Part shown: one piece after another, positions 1 to 12,934 of the stretch
How positions within the stretch are numbered: the first letter of the stretch is position 1
Layout: every line of letters starts with the position of its first letter
DNA from: Epiperipatus broadwayi
Lineage: Eukaryota; Onychophora; Udeonychophora; Euonychophora; Peripatidae
Direction: 5' to 3'
NCBI GenBank assembly: GCA_028023455.1
Contig: JAQFVV010000056.1
Location: 870,001 to 934,000 of the forward strand
DNA: 64,000 bases
The notes under the pieces: generated by a model
Databases searched by the model: none
Told to the model about the DNA's origin: nothing
What the model saw: the letters and a program-made list of their open reading frames with translations, nothing else
Made by a program: the position numbers and the translations under genes

Positions 1-1056
1 AGAAAATGTAATTTTTTTTTGACAGAGCTAAGTATGCATTTTCAAAAGTCTATAGAATTAAATTAGTAATAGCTAAGAATTAAACGGAGCATGAATGGAA
101 AAGTATATATCATAATTAAAGATAAATCTAAATGCCTGATTGAATGAAGTTTAGAATGAAGAAATAATTAACATGGAACAGTACTAGTTGGAATATTGCT
201 TTTATATAGCGTTTGAAAAGAAAATTGTACTGAGTAATATATGTGTTAGATGAAAATTATAAGCATACTGCTAGCATAGATGAAAGTATCTCATCTGGAA
301 TGGATAAAATGTATAAAATAAGTGTACAAAAGTAAAACCATCCTAAAAAATATTTAATAAAGGATAAATTTGTACTGAGAATCAATTGTTGAAGGAAAGA
401 TGGAATAAACATTGTTGCATTGAGAAGTACAAAACATGTGTGGAAGATACTATTATGAAAAAAAAATGGGAATGCTTTTCTTAATAATAATATTAGTCAA
501 AATTTTGCAAAGAATCAGTGGAATGCTAAATTATTATTAGTGCAGTGAGCATTTAAAACCTAATGGATAAGGCAAGCCACAGATCATCCTTAATTACTAA
601 ATAATACATTGTCAATCGCAATGTCATGCAAATTTTATAATTGTTATAATCTTCGAAGAACAAAAGGGAGTAAAAGTTCAAGATTTTGTTTTAGGAACTT
701 GTATTTTAGAAAAAAAAATACTTGCACATAATAATTGTATATATGTTAATTTTATATGTTAAGCATAGAAATAGTTGTTATTACAATAAAGGGAGAGGGG
801 AATAGAACCATAGATAATGAGATTAATAATTGATTTAGATTCATTATTTAGGTCATTAATTATTTTAAAAGGTATTCTTTTTGTGTGGGTTCACAAATAT
901 TGTTAGAGAATTAAAATAAATAAATATGATTGATGTCATAGTTAACGAAATATAGCATAAAAGTCATTAACAATGTATATGCTCTGAATAAGGAAAGGGT
1001 TTGTGTTTAAATGTATAATATTGATAAGGAGAAACGATGATACTTTAAATTTGATC

Positions 1057-1110
1057 TTATGTTTTACGAAGAACAAAGTAATTTTATGTTTTACGAAGAA
1101 CAAAGTAATT
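1057..1110. repeat. Tandem duplication, 27-bp unit x2
   Basis: A 27-base unit containing TTTTACGAAGAACAAAG occurs twice head to tail without a spacer. It is too short to assign to a family. Confidence 0.85.
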
Positions 1111-2801
1111 TTATTTTGTAATTTCGATAAGCAAATAGTTATAGGAAGGATAATAAACAAGTATAAGTTAGATATACGAAGGTCATAATTAAGTTGTTGG
1201 CTAAAGCAAAGGTAAGTATTGTATTTAAGATACACCAAAGGGTAGTCTATTAACATTTAGCTGGACCTCATAAATTGTAGATGAAAATTATTGCAGGAAG
1301 TTATAAATGTTCATTACTTAATAATACATAGCATAAAATTCTAATTGGTTAAATTTTAGTCTGTAGGTTGAGAATAAAATTATAGGAAGATGGAGTTTGA
1401 GATCGAAAATTAATTAATGATTTTATAGTTATTATAATAATATTTTTTGAAAAAAAAATTTAATAAATAAATAAAGATCAAAGAATGAACATCACGGAAT
1501 CTAAAAAAATAAACAAAAGGTGGCATTTCACCATATTATAATAAGAGTATTGTATTAAAGCCTGAACATAATAATTCATTTTTCATTTTGTCTTTAATTG
1601 AAAACCTATAAGGGGTTAATAACTGTAAGGGGAAAGAAATAAAGAAGAAAGGATTATCTAATGGAAATACGTGAATTGTGATATCTAGAACAAAAAATAT
1701 ATAAAGGTAAATATCCTAGGGAAAGGTATTATTATTTTTTGTTTAATGTAAATATCCAAATTATTAATTAGTTTGTAATTGTTTGTAATGTTACTACGTT
1801 ATGAGCGTATATAATTTCATTACTATTATTATTTCAAATTGCTTATTAGTTAAAATGTTTATTATATTTTGTAAATAATGTGATTAAAGTTGTTGTTTTG
1901 ACAGTTACTTAATGTTAAATGTTGCATTTCTTTTGTGAGAGTCATTGCTATGAATTCAAAGTGTACTGTTTGAGATTGCCATAAGAAATGAATCTAGCAT
2001 AGACCAATATAATCATTATTTCAGAACACACTTCTTAAAAGAGATTTTAACTTACTGCAAGCTGACTTGATCACATAAGTCATTGTTAATATTATAAATT
2101 ATTAAAGTATGCTTGTTTATGAGGAATTAAATTATGAATTACTTATTGAAAGTATTAGGGAACATAAATAAAAATAGTAGTACAATTTTGATTATAAATT
2201 CAGATAATAAGTCTTTTATTGATTGATGCCCTACCCATAGAATTCAGTAAAATCCCTCTTGATATTTTGTGGGTAGTATGAAGAATTAATTAAAATCTAT
2301 GATTATCCTGAAATCTCCTTGATTATTGCTAATTACAATCCTATAGAAAAAACATGTTCAACATACAATAACATAATAGTATAAGGCCTTCATTAGCTAA
2401 TTGAAAGTCAATAATTATAGATGTTTTATCAAATTAATTTAATAATTATTGTTAGTCATGAGAGTATGTAGATACTGAATAAGGAGGAGTGCCTAGGTAT
2501 TCTCATGCCATTGGATAAATACTTTTGTATTTATTTAATGTTAAGGGGATGTAATCTGTTATTAGGATAAGATGAGTCTCACAAGTGTTATGGTTAGTTA
2601 CACCTTATTTAGAAATATTTAATAGTGTTAAAGTGGACCCAGATAGAATAACTGTACTATCTAATCACAATTGTTATAATTGATTAAATATGGTTGAAAA
2701 ATGGTAAGTCTATTAAATGGTAATAGACAGAGTCCTAATAGAGCCTAAAGATAGGGACTTGCCATATCTTCTAGGGACCTTCCTCCCAGCTGGCAAGGTA
2801 C

Positions 2802-2803
2802 AA

Positions 2804-2837
<34 letters not shown>

Positions 2838-2855
2838 AGTGTGTGTGTGTGTATA
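2802..2855. repeat. Compound (TA)n / (GT)n microsatellite
   Basis: An uninterrupted run of TA dinucleotides is followed by a short interruption and then GT dinucleotides. It accounts for the YIYIYI-like translation seen here. Confidence 0.9.
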
Positions 2856-5167
2856 AACCCATCATGAATAAGATTTATTTAAAATATTATTATATAAAAA
2901 TACAACTCAAATTGCTTTTTTATAGTTTTTAAGTTTATAAATTGTTTGTTGGGTGCAATGTTTTCTTTCTTTTGCTACATAATACAATTAATATCTATTT
3001 AAAAATGAAAAAGTAAACTTATTTTTATATTTAATTAATACAAATTATATTTACTAAAATATTATGATAATAAAATCTTTCCAGAAAGGGGAATGGATAG
3101 ATTATATGCATTTCCAAGGTATTTTAAAAATCATATTTTTCTAATTTTTTTAAATTAATAATGATGAAAACATTGTATTGTGTAATTATTTTGTGATTTT
3201 AATGTTTATGCAAAGTTTATTTTGAGAACAGCTGTTAACTGATAGATATAGAAGAGGAACATTTTTTATCCTATCATAAAATATTAGATTTAAAAAATAT
3301 TTTGAATAACTGATAATTCTAAAGCTAGCAAAAGAAGTTGGGGGAAAAAGCAATTTAACTTTACAAGTTTGTGTTAAATAGCATGTTTAATTGATTTCTT
3401 CCAATACCTAGTAAAATGATAAAAAAAAAAAATTTATAAAAAGCAAGCAATTCTAAAGTTTTTTTTAAATTGGTAAAACATGTAATTTAATGTATATACA
3501 AAATCTGAAAAAGCTAATTAAAAAAAAATAAAGCTTAAAATTGAAAAAAGTGATAATTAATGAACAAATATTTTATGAAATATATATATATTTTTTAAAA
3601 AAAATACTAATCTAAGAGTAAATATTTTGTATAATATATTTTAATTGATGTATTTTTTTTCTTTAAAAACAATATCTTGTTAGTATACAATCTGCCATTT
3701 TGAGTTTTAGCTAGACAAGAATGATATTCTCTGAAACAATTTAAGTTAAAATGAATCAATCGTGTAGAAAAAGAAAATTAACTTAAAAGAATGCAATTTT
3801 TAAAATTTATTTTCCAAACATTTTATTTTTTATTTTCAAAGATTTTTTTATTTTTGTAATTATCTAAGCAATAAAACTTTGATTATTCTTATTTTTTTTT
3901 AAAGCAATGGTTTGCAATATTATTTTTTAAATACAAATTCAGTTATAAATTAATAAAAGTTAAGCCAAAAATGTAATGTATAGTTGATTGCTATAATTTT
4001 AATAATATGTTTTTAAATCTTTTTTGTTTTTGTTTTTTTGCTGATAAAATTTCTAGTTAGAAAATTAGTTAAATAAAAGTCATTTTTGTGGTAGTGTATA
4101 CATTTTAAAATTTACTATTAAAACATTTTATTGTGCATGACTAAAGTTTATACTCAAATAAAATTTGTTAAGTATTTTTTCTGATATTTTTTAATTTCAT
4201 GAAGAAAGCCATCATTATTTCAGATATTACATGAACTCAATAAAAATTAAACAAGTAAGTGATATTTTCACCTTATGTTTAATACTATTTGATCATATAA
4301 ATTTTATTATTAATTACATAATGCATGAAATATTTTTCCTTTTCTAAAACTTTAGTGGAAGAAATTTAGATTTATGATGACAGTAGTTTTGGCTTGAAAG
4401 AATTAGCATTTAAAAAATTTTTAAACAAAAATTGATTGAGTCAATATATTATAGCTAATGTTCACATTTTAAAATTTTTTAACAATGCACTTTGTTACTG
4501 TATATCATCAAAATATATTTTTCATTATTTTTTACAGTGGAAACATATTTTTTGTCATTTGCCGTGAAAGTCTTACTTATCTTGAATGTGTCAGAAATTA
4601 ATCTACAACTGTCAAGGATACTGAATTAAATATAGTAATCATATTTTGGTGTATAAACATATTGTATATAATGGAAAAATTTTGTATTATATTCTTTTAG
4701 TATGAATCTTATATTAATTTGCAATGTTCTCTTCATGAAGTCACTATCCTATGAACTCATCATTATTTTAAGGTGACCATTGATAAATGGCATGTGTTTC
4801 TTATAAAAACTATTTAATTATTTTTTATTAATGTTGTAGAGAATACAAAATGGTAATAATCATTACTGTGTATCCTGACATAATAGTTCCTCACATGTGG
4901 GAATGAAAGTATACAATAATGGGGAACTATTTTTAGTCATCTCATATGTTTTTACTTGTTATTTTTAATTTAGCTTTTCAATTGTATGACTGCTGCACTT
5001 CAGAGCTTGTTGCTTTACTACATATTATCTAGGAACTAGTTTAAAAACATTTACTTTTACAATAATTAGCTGAAGACTATCTTTTATATATATAGTTTTT
5101 GTCAATGGGTGAAAAGTCAGGAAAATATATTGCACTGGAATATAAGGAAGGCAGAGAAAATGATTTT

Positions 5168-5301
5168 TTTCTGTAGTGTAATTTCACTACACCACTCTCA
5201 TGCAAAATAGTGACTGGTTTCTATCCACTTTTAACACCTTGTGGAAAAGTATAATCATAATTATGGAAAAGAATGGTGTAGTGAAATTTACACTACAGAA
5301 A
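5168..5301. mobile_element. MITE-like hairpin element with 27-bp inverted ends
   Basis: The left end (5168-5194, beginning TTTCTGTAGTGTAATTTC) is the near-perfect reverse complement of the right end (5274-5301). Only about 80 bp separate the arms and there is no coding capacity. This is the architecture of a miniature inverted-repeat element or of a fold-back. No target duplication stands out because both flanks are T-rich. The transposase superfamily cannot be assigned. Confidence 0.6.
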
Positions 5302-6622
5302 TATTATTGGATAATCTCTAGTCTAATGAATGACTAATTAAAATTATTAAAAGGATTTTTTATTTGGATTAATTGTAAAGAAAGTTACAAAATTTGCTAT
5401 ATAACAAATTAAGAAAGTGATTTTTTTTATTTAGTAAGCATTATATCTGTTTATTTCTATGTTTTTATATTTATAATATTAAAAATGCTTTAAAAAATAT
5501 TTTATTTTTTAATATTATTTCTAAAGGTATATATAATATAAATAGTTAAAATGGATCTTGTAGAGAAATTTTAATTTTTTTTACATTCTAAGTAGCCTTA
5601 GGAATTTTTTTTTTAGGCTGCTGGCTTATAATCAACCCAACTAATATTATATTAGTAAGTATTTACTTATCAACTAGAAATGAACATTCATGTAGGTTGT
5701 TTACAAGTGTGTCAATAATGGACTGATTGTGAAATGGAAATATAGTTGTGAGATAATATAATCTTCACCTCTGTTGAGGGACTATCATATTTTCAAAGCT
5801 GCTGAGCCATTATTTATTTTTTAGCATGTAATCTTTCAACTATAATTTTGAGAGTTAGTTATTGGTGTTTTTTTTGTAAGCAGTCTCTTAAACTAATATA
5901 TATTAATTAAATCATTACTATAAATGGTTATAATTGTAACTCCTGAAAAAAAAAATAGAAAGCTAAAACATAAAAATAATATCTAGGCAATTACATTTCA
6001 TATATACTGTATACTGATTCCAGAGCCTATTTATTAAAAATATTATGAAGCTATCTGTAACTTTTTTTCTGCAGTATTTTTTTTTTTCTGAAAGACTTCA
6101 TGAGTTGTCCTAATTGCAGATTTTATTTCACTCAAAGCTCATTGAAAGCCTCTAGAATTTTTTTGAGCAATCTTTGTACTGTAAATACCTCTTGCACAAA
6201 AACCACTCTCAATTTCTACTTCTTAGAAAATCAGTTATTATTCATTTGTTCATATTTCAAATTTATTCTATAAACATTGTTACAATAAATCCACATCATT
6301 TTACTAAGGTGAAAAACATATTAATTAGCCTCCCTATATACCATTATATTTTTAAATGATTATGAAGCATCCTTAAATGAAAATTTTCATTGTCATTATG
6401 ATAAAAGGAATCCATGACACTTCTGTACAATAAATTATTTGTAGCTATTTAAACTTTTACTGCATTGTTCTTTCTCGTATAAACATAATGTGATTTATAC
6501 ATTGGAAAAATTATATATTTTTTATCATATAAATGGTGCAACTTGGACTACTGATTTTTCTTTTATATATATACATTCACACCATATATATATATGTTAA
6601 AACGAAGATTTGCACGGGTTAA
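5302..6622. other. AT-rich stretch, nothing recognised
   Basis: No ORF with recognisable content and no repeat structure beyond homopolymer runs and short TA tracts near 6565-6600. Confidence 0.55.
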
Positions 6623-6779
6623 ATATATAAAATACATATTTTGCGGGTTCATCCGTGTTAAAAACTTTTAATATCAATATACTAACGTTTCGACTTGGTG
6701 TGACCAAGTCGAAACGTTAGTATATTGATATTAAAAGTTTTTAACACGGATGAACCCGCAAAATATGTATTTTATATAT
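6623..6779. repeat. Perfect 77-bp palindrome with 3-nt centre
   Basis: Bases 6623-6699 are an exact reverse complement of 6703-6779, separated only by GTG. The centre reads GACTTGGT-GTG-ACCAAGTC followed by GAAACG. A stem directly followed by GAAAC resembles the stem II to GAAA half of a hammerhead ribozyme, such as those carried by Penelope-like elements, but here the other side is a mirror copy instead of CUGAUGA. The whole unit sits between (TA)n tracts. Perfect arms suggest a recent fold-back event. Confidence 0.9.
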
Positions 6780-7254
6780 ATATATTACACATATCTGCAA
6801 TTTTAGCTTGTATTTTCAAATTTTATATTTTATTTAAAATTGGAAATATGCAAATTCTCTCTTTTCTTTTATAATTAGCATGTTATTTTCTCATGCTTAA
6901 CAAACTTGTCTTTTCACATAGAAAAGGGTCCTGAAATTTGCATTCACATCTTTAACTTAAAAAAGAAAGAAAAAAAAATTAAAAAAATATATGTTCTATT
7001 TTATTATCTAATTTATTCAATCTTTGGTTCACTGAACTGCTCAAATTTCTCCACACTTTTTTTAACACACAGAGAGAGGGAAAGACAGAATAGAAAATTT
7101 TGCTTAATAAAGCTTTAAATAAGTTTAATGAAGTAAAAATATCAATTTTTTTTTTCTCATTATTATTATTTTTTTTTTTAAAAAAAAAAAAAAAAACGTT
7201 CTTTTTTCTAATTCATACATTTTGCAATTTTATGTGTTGTATATATATATATAT
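6780..7254. other. AT-rich stretch with A/T homopolymers
   Basis: This interval contains TA tracts, a T/A homopolymer cluster near 7140-7195 and a short purine-rich segment near 7065-7085. I see no gene. Confidence 0.5.
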
Positions 7255-7350
7255 CAGGGGTGGGAAACCTTTTTTTTCTGCCAAAGGTAAATTTGAATAT
7301 TTATAACGTTCTTTGTGGCCTTACAAAATTAACTACTTAAAAATTAACTT
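7255..7350 (+). mobile_element. Possible truncated hAT-type transposon end
   Basis: After a (TA)n tract the sequence starts CAGGGGTGGGAAACC, with TCTGCCAAAGG and TGTGGCCTTAC further in. This has the look of hAT terminal sequences, which typically begin CAGNGGT and are followed by GGCC-containing subterminal DNA. I found no matching reverse-complement end (CCACCCCTG) in the window, so it would be a one-ended fragment. The assignment is from pattern memory only and could be wrong. Confidence 0.35.
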
Positions 7351-7786
7351 GTTATATTTGATCAAAAATTTAATTAATTTACCCCTAATCATTAGAGTGG
7401 ATAACCTTTTCAACTGATAGAGCAATTTCAACTTTTTTTTTTTTACGTGAGAACAATATTTTTTTGTGTGTGAATTATAAATAAATATCATTATTATTAA
7501 TGACTATTCTACATATGATAATTTTTCCATGTATTTGTATTCTTAAATTTATTTTTATGTTCTGGACAGATTCTGCATTCTTTTACAAACTATGCTTCAA
7601 AAAGGGGTTTCAAATTTTCTGCTTTTTTAAAGAAATAATGTGACTTGGCTTTCATAGAAATTCTGGCTTATTTATACTCTTTATGAAACATTTTAATATT
7701 GCCTTTTTTGCACCAATTTTGTTGTAATCAGAATGTTTTGATACATGTAATATGATGTTCTTTATTAACTGAAATACTTTCCAGGT

Positions 7787-8255
7787 GTTTTAAACTTTAT
7801 TTAAACTTTTCAAATACAAACAACTTGTTAGTAATAACATACAAATAAGCAACACAGATTAGTAATGATACAACATTTTGAGTAGTATTATTCTCCACTC
7901 TTCTTCAGGTGTTGCTGTCCTGACCAATGATAGTATTAGCATAAGAGTCAAAGTTGTACTTTTAGATTTTTGAATATTAAATTTAAGTCAAATGCTCTAA
8001 CCAACTGATCTATTCTATGAAAGTCACAGAATAGTTCAGTTGATTAGAGCGTTTACCTTAAATTTGATATTTTAAGAATCTAAAGGTGCAAGTTCGACTT
8101 TTATGCTAATACTGTCATTGATAAGGCCATCAACACCTGAAGAAGAGTGGAGAATAATACTACTTAAAATATTGTGTCATTACTAACCTGTGTTGTCTAT
8201 TTATAAGTTATTATTGACAAGTTGTATTTGAATAGTTTAAATAAAGTTTAAAAGT
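7787..8255. mobile_element. Inverted dimer of a tRNA-derived SINE
   Basis: Two copies of one sequence lie head to head around about 8020-8024. The plus-oriented copy (about 8025-8255) has an A-box-like TTCAGTTGATTAGAGCG, a B-box-like GCAAGTTCGACT, then a body with CACCTGAAGAAGAG and a tail ending AATAAAGTTTAAAAGTT. The minus-oriented copy (7787-8019) mirrors all of this with scattered mismatches. The same body recurs near 21.55-21.78 kb and 55.30-55.47 kb. The A/B-box spacing marks a tRNA-derived, pol III-type SINE. The divergent arms indicate an old inverted pair. Confidence 0.75.
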
Positions 8256-8798
8256 TCCCACATATATCTTGCCCATAAATTTACTGTTTCTTTCTATAAA
8301 AAAAATGTGTGTGTCTATTTTTTTAAAATCCATGATAACAATAAAATGAAGTTAAGTTTGAGTTTTATTTTTGCTATTATACATGTATCTGCTAAAATCA
8401 CTATAAAAACAAATAAATGCCCTAAGCATTATAGATTAAATCTATAGTCAGATAGACCACACAATATAGATTTGTTGGAATATTGTACCTCTGATAAATT
8501 GAATTAGATCCATTATAAAGGTTGGAAAGATAATAAAAAAAGATGTAATTGGGAAAATAAATATTTTACTTAAAATCTCAATTCAATATTTGATTATGTC
8601 CATGTTTAAATAGACGTTTTATATAGAGCCATTATATATATATATAAAAGTCAAAATCTGTCACATTCACATGACCTATATAGCTTGCATTACCAATATG
8701 TAATATATAAAGAGTAATAGCTCTATCAAGTTTATTTATTTTATTTTTTATGATAAATGGTACAAGAGAAAATACCTGACGCCTTTATATATATATAT

Positions 8799-8871
8799 GA
8801 AGATGTCCAAGGACCGGATTCATAGCTTGGGAGAAATGGAGTTACCGACGGGTCAAAGCTTCTCATCTTTT
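8799..8871. other. Short GC-richer island between (TA)n tracts
   Basis: About 73 bp with near-balanced base composition (for example AAGGACCGGATTCATAGC and TACCGACGGGTCAAAGC) is bounded on both sides by TA microsatellite and by imperfect inverted ends (GAAGATG and CATCTT). I do not recognise the family. The layout resembles small elements inserted at TA repeats. Confidence 0.5.
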
Positions 8872-8885
8872 ATATATATATATAT

Positions 8886-10878
8886 TAACAAATATTTACA
8901 GTGAAACTTCAATTTACCTTTTTTCAGAGAGAGTGCAGAACAAGAATGATATATATATATTGTACAGATCACGCTTGACCTATGATATGTAACAACTAGA
9001 ACATCTATTTAATATAATAAAATTATTATCTAACAAAAACAATCTTTTTATTTTATTCATATGATTTTGATAAATTATCAGCCTCACACATGATTCACAC
9101 AAATCAGAAAACAATATCAAGTTCTTACATCACACAGGGATTAATTCAAGCCAATACTATAATCACATGATCTAACTAATTATTATTAGCTATTCTTCCT
9201 GATCGTTTTCTATACTATCTTTATACTTTTCTCAAAGTTAATCCTAGAGTATTTTTTAAAAACTTAATACAAACTTGCTTTTTGTATCACTTTCAAGAGA
9301 AAACATTTCTCCAGGAAAGAATAATCTGTATTCTTCTACTATAAATGAAAGACCCGTACTCATTTTTATTTCACATTTACCTGATAACACAATTTGAAGA
9401 AAGGAAAAAAATCAAACTATTTAAATTTCCCTATCAAACATATATCTCATTAAACCACACTAAGAGCTTAAACATATTTTACTTAAAATTAACAAGTATA
9501 AATCTACACTTACTCATATGTTCAAAGATACATATATACATAATCTAAATTAATTCAAATTTGCTATTTACCAATGTATATAAAAAAACATAAATAAACA
9601 AACAACCTTACTTCCCAGATTTGTAAGATTTTCTTTTATATTTAAAACAACAATGGTAAATATACATCCGGAGGTATCCATTTTAGAAAAGGAAGAAAAA
9701 ATAATAGGTGTTTCATTCCACTTTTCTTAATACTTTTTCTTCTTACAGAGGACAGGCTTAGGGCTTCAAACGTCTTCATGTGCACCATAAAAAAATGACA
9801 GGGCTTTTAAGGATTCATGAATTTTCTTCCACATTAAACTTTCTTCATCATTTTCCCATATACAGCTAGTTATTTTTTAACAGGCATTTAGTAACACATC
9901 ACATGATGATGCTTATTATAATATACTTATTCCATATTGCCGGTTTTGACCTACTTATGCATCTGCATTGTGATCTTTAAATAATACAAACTCCAAGAAA
10001 TAAATTTAATTGTCTGAAATTAATTACTACACTTAGTTTTTAGCTTCAAGATCAAAACTTTTTCTCAGACTGGCTTCAGCTCAGATCTTTATTTAATTTT
10101 TTTTAAAAAAGTCATGTCAATGTTCCTAAATATGACTTGCAATTTTTTCTGTGGGAAATTACTCTGTCCGGAACAAAACATTTTCAAAAGTGATTATCAG
10201 CTCTATTCCAATTAACTTCTCTCTCTACTAACATGAAAAATTATTTTTTATGTCACTAGCTTATCTTAAGTCACATGAAAAAGAATATTCAGGAACCCAG
10301 CTCATCCATTTGTTTTTGATCTAACTGCCAGAAAAGTTTTTTTATTTAATTAACCAATAACAAAAGATGACAAAAAAAATGTTAGACAAATTATCTAATC
10401 CTTACTTGCTATTTTTTTTTTTTTTGTGAACAACAAGTTCCTTATTTTTTACTTTATTTTCATTTTAAATTGCATTTCTTTTTCTGATAAAAGAAAATTT
10501 AAAATCTAATTTTTAATCATAGACTGATTAAAACAAAATAGAAAATAAATATTTTTCTTTGTTTTCTTCAGATAAGAAAAAAAATTCTTAATAACAAACT
10601 GTTATTACTTTAGTTAATAATTTATAACTATTATATGCATGTTTATAAGAATACAGACATATCTATTATTTCAAATTCTCAATTTGATTTATTAAACAAA
10701 ATCCAGTAGCAACATGTAAACATTAAAAATTAAAGATAAGAACAATTTCATGATTTTATTTACTGAATGGCCCCTAAAGTACAAGCTACCTTATTAGTTT
10801 TAAGTATAATTCAGATTTTATAATTTTAAACCAGTAAACATCGCATGATCACCATTTTTTGTGCTTACAGAAACTTTA
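8886..10878. other. AT-rich stretch, no gene recognised
   Basis: Only short chance ORFs. A slightly GC-richer patch near 9740-9790 follows a pyrimidine tract and TTACAG, which superficially resembles a 3' splice site, but no supporting exon can be read on either strand. Confidence 0.5.
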
Positions 10879-11391
10879 CACTGAGGGTAAACTCTTCATA
10901 CAGTATTGCCACCAGTGCAAGCCAGAATAATCAATGGAGAATTTAACCTCTATGTAAACAATTTGTGTAAGCATAAAAAATAGTGATAATGTGATGTTTA
11001 GTGGTTTAAAACCAATCCTGCCCAATAGGATTATGGTGACTCTGGTTATTAAAGAACCAAAGACATCAAAAGGTATGAATTCTGAACTGAGTTCAGATCT
11101 ATACAAGTTGATAAATTTGAATACAAAATATCGTGTTTTCATTATGGACTAAAAGCTTTATAGTTAGCTAATAAGGCAAGAGGTGTCTGCCGGAGGGTTG
11201 CATTAGATCCTAAGATCTAGTGGAATGATCTCAGATCCAAGGCTTTTCACTGATGAAAACCACAACTGGAAACTTGTCTGGCGATATTGGCTGATTATCA
11301 CTAGATAGGGATTTTATGCACAAACCTTGCATCCATTGATTACTCTGGCTTGCACTGGTGGCACTACTGTATGGAGAGTTTAGCCTCTGTG
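10879..11391. mobile_element. Non-autonomous DNA element with ~60-bp inverted ends
   Basis: The left end (10879-10938) and the reverse complement of the right end (11332-11391) match over about 60 bp. They share CACCAGTGCAAGCCAGA and ATCAATGGA. The 0.4-kb interior has no transposase. A compact relative with the same AATCAATGGATGC core lies at 60167-60327. A minus-strand ORF of 88 codons at the left end is simply the inverted repeat and interior read through and has no recognisable domain. Superfamily not assigned. A clear target duplication was not seen. Confidence 0.7.
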
Positions 11392-12783
11392 TATTTTATA
11401 ATTTATAACAATCCATGCTTAAATTAAAACTTTAGTTTAATTACCTAGTCGTTTATACCTTATATAGTCAAAATATATTTTTTATTATTATAATTATAAA
11501 TATATAAAAGACTCATAATCTGGAAAAACTGTTTAGCATAATAATGAAAAAAATATTTCCAAGTCACAATAACTGTAAAAATATTAATGAACGAAAATAC
11601 TGTAAATAATTTCATAATCTTACTGAAAAGCTGCATTAAAAATCTGATTAACTCCATCAAAAAAGAAAAAAGGATAACTGAGAATGCAGAAGTAAAATGA
11701 TTTTTTATTAGCATAAATTTATTTTGTTTTTAGGAGACTGATTTTATTTTTCATTATGTGGCAGAAACAGTTAAAACATACCACCAAGAAAAAAAATCCC
11801 AATGAAAAGACTGTAAAACTAATTAAATGAAAATTCTATGGCAGGCCCATTAGTGAATATTGCTTACATAATATGTTTTCCGGTCTTTTTGAAAAGTTTA
11901 GTTTGAAAGTTGATTAAGACCATCACAAAAAAATCCCCAAGGAAAAAAGCCATGGTAAAGTCACTTTTACTAGCATAAAGTAATTTTGTTTTTGAAGATT
12001 GATTTAAATTTTCTGATAATATTTCTTAATCAATAATCTATGAATTTTTATTATGATAAGTCTTTTATGCTTTTATTTTATATGTTTAAAAGTTTTATTT
12101 TACTTATCACTAAAATCGAATTATAGAATATGTATAGTAATTACTTTTATATTATTTGTACATATATATTTTTGATGTATTATAATTTTTTTTACTAAAT
12201 AGTTATTTTGGATGACAACTATAACAAGTGGCCTATTGGAACCAATTAGTTCATTGTAGCATGTCCTACTACATATAATTATAATTTCAATAGAGTATTT
12301 ACATACAATATTTCAAAAACTAGAGTTAATATTAATTTTTGTATAATAATTTGATTTTCTAGATTGTGCATCTTTGTATTTACTTGTATTAATATTAAGC
12401 TTGATATTAATTTTAAAAATACCAAAATATTTTTGAAAAGAGCTTTAATGTCATGATTCAAGATTTTATATACCTTTAAACACTATTTACTTTAAAAAAT
12501 CAAAAGATTTTTTAAATAGAATAATTCAATTATTGTTCTGATGTGTGCATAAAAGATGTAATGCAATATAATGGATATATTCTTTGAAAGCTTTTACTTG
12601 TGTTGTGATTCATTATTCTCAACAATGTTTGGTAAGACATCAGTTTTAATATTTTCTTTAATTTAAATATACAAATACTGTGTTGTAACAGAAACAAAAT
12701 AATAACAGGAATAAATATTAACTAATCTTTCTTATTACATTACCAAATATATATCATACAATACTTAAGCATTCATGCACTTT
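11392..12783. other. AT-rich stretch, no gene recognised
   Basis: Chance ORFs of 60-84 codons on the minus strand have low-complexity hydrophobic translations and no motif. There is no clear repeat structure. Confidence 0.5.
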
Positions 12784-12934
12784 ACTACTGTTACACAATG
12801 CTTTATTTACCACCTTCTTTTATAGTTTATGGTTGAAGTTAGGAGATATAAAGTTCTGAAGAAGATTGCTGGGGCAATTGAAACTATAAACTTTAAAAGA
12901 GGGTGGCAAATAAAGCATTGTGTAACAATAGTAC
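12784..12934. mobile_element. MITE-like hairpin element
   Basis: The left arm 12784-12829 (containing ACACAATGCTTTATTT) and the right arm about 12887-12934 are imperfect reverse complements, matching at roughly nine of ten positions by eye. The loop is about 57 bp. The element is non-coding. The minus-strand ORF overlapping it is incidental. Confidence 0.6.

Larger units (their letters stand above)
1..5167. other. AT-rich intergenic DNA, no gene recognised
   Basis: Reading both strands I see only short chance ORFs (at most about 104 codons) with low-complexity, AT-driven composition and no motif I recognise. The first 2.7 kb of the plus strand is visibly richer in A and G than in C, which can be left by old A-rich retroelement coding DNA, but I could not identify any domain. 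Two small repeats lie inside and are listed separately. Confidence 0.6.

Noticed and set aside
9740-9800. Host exon after a TTACAG splice acceptor
   Set aside because: Short, with no readable protein on either strand and no matching donor. Such acceptor look-alikes are frequent in AT-rich DNA.
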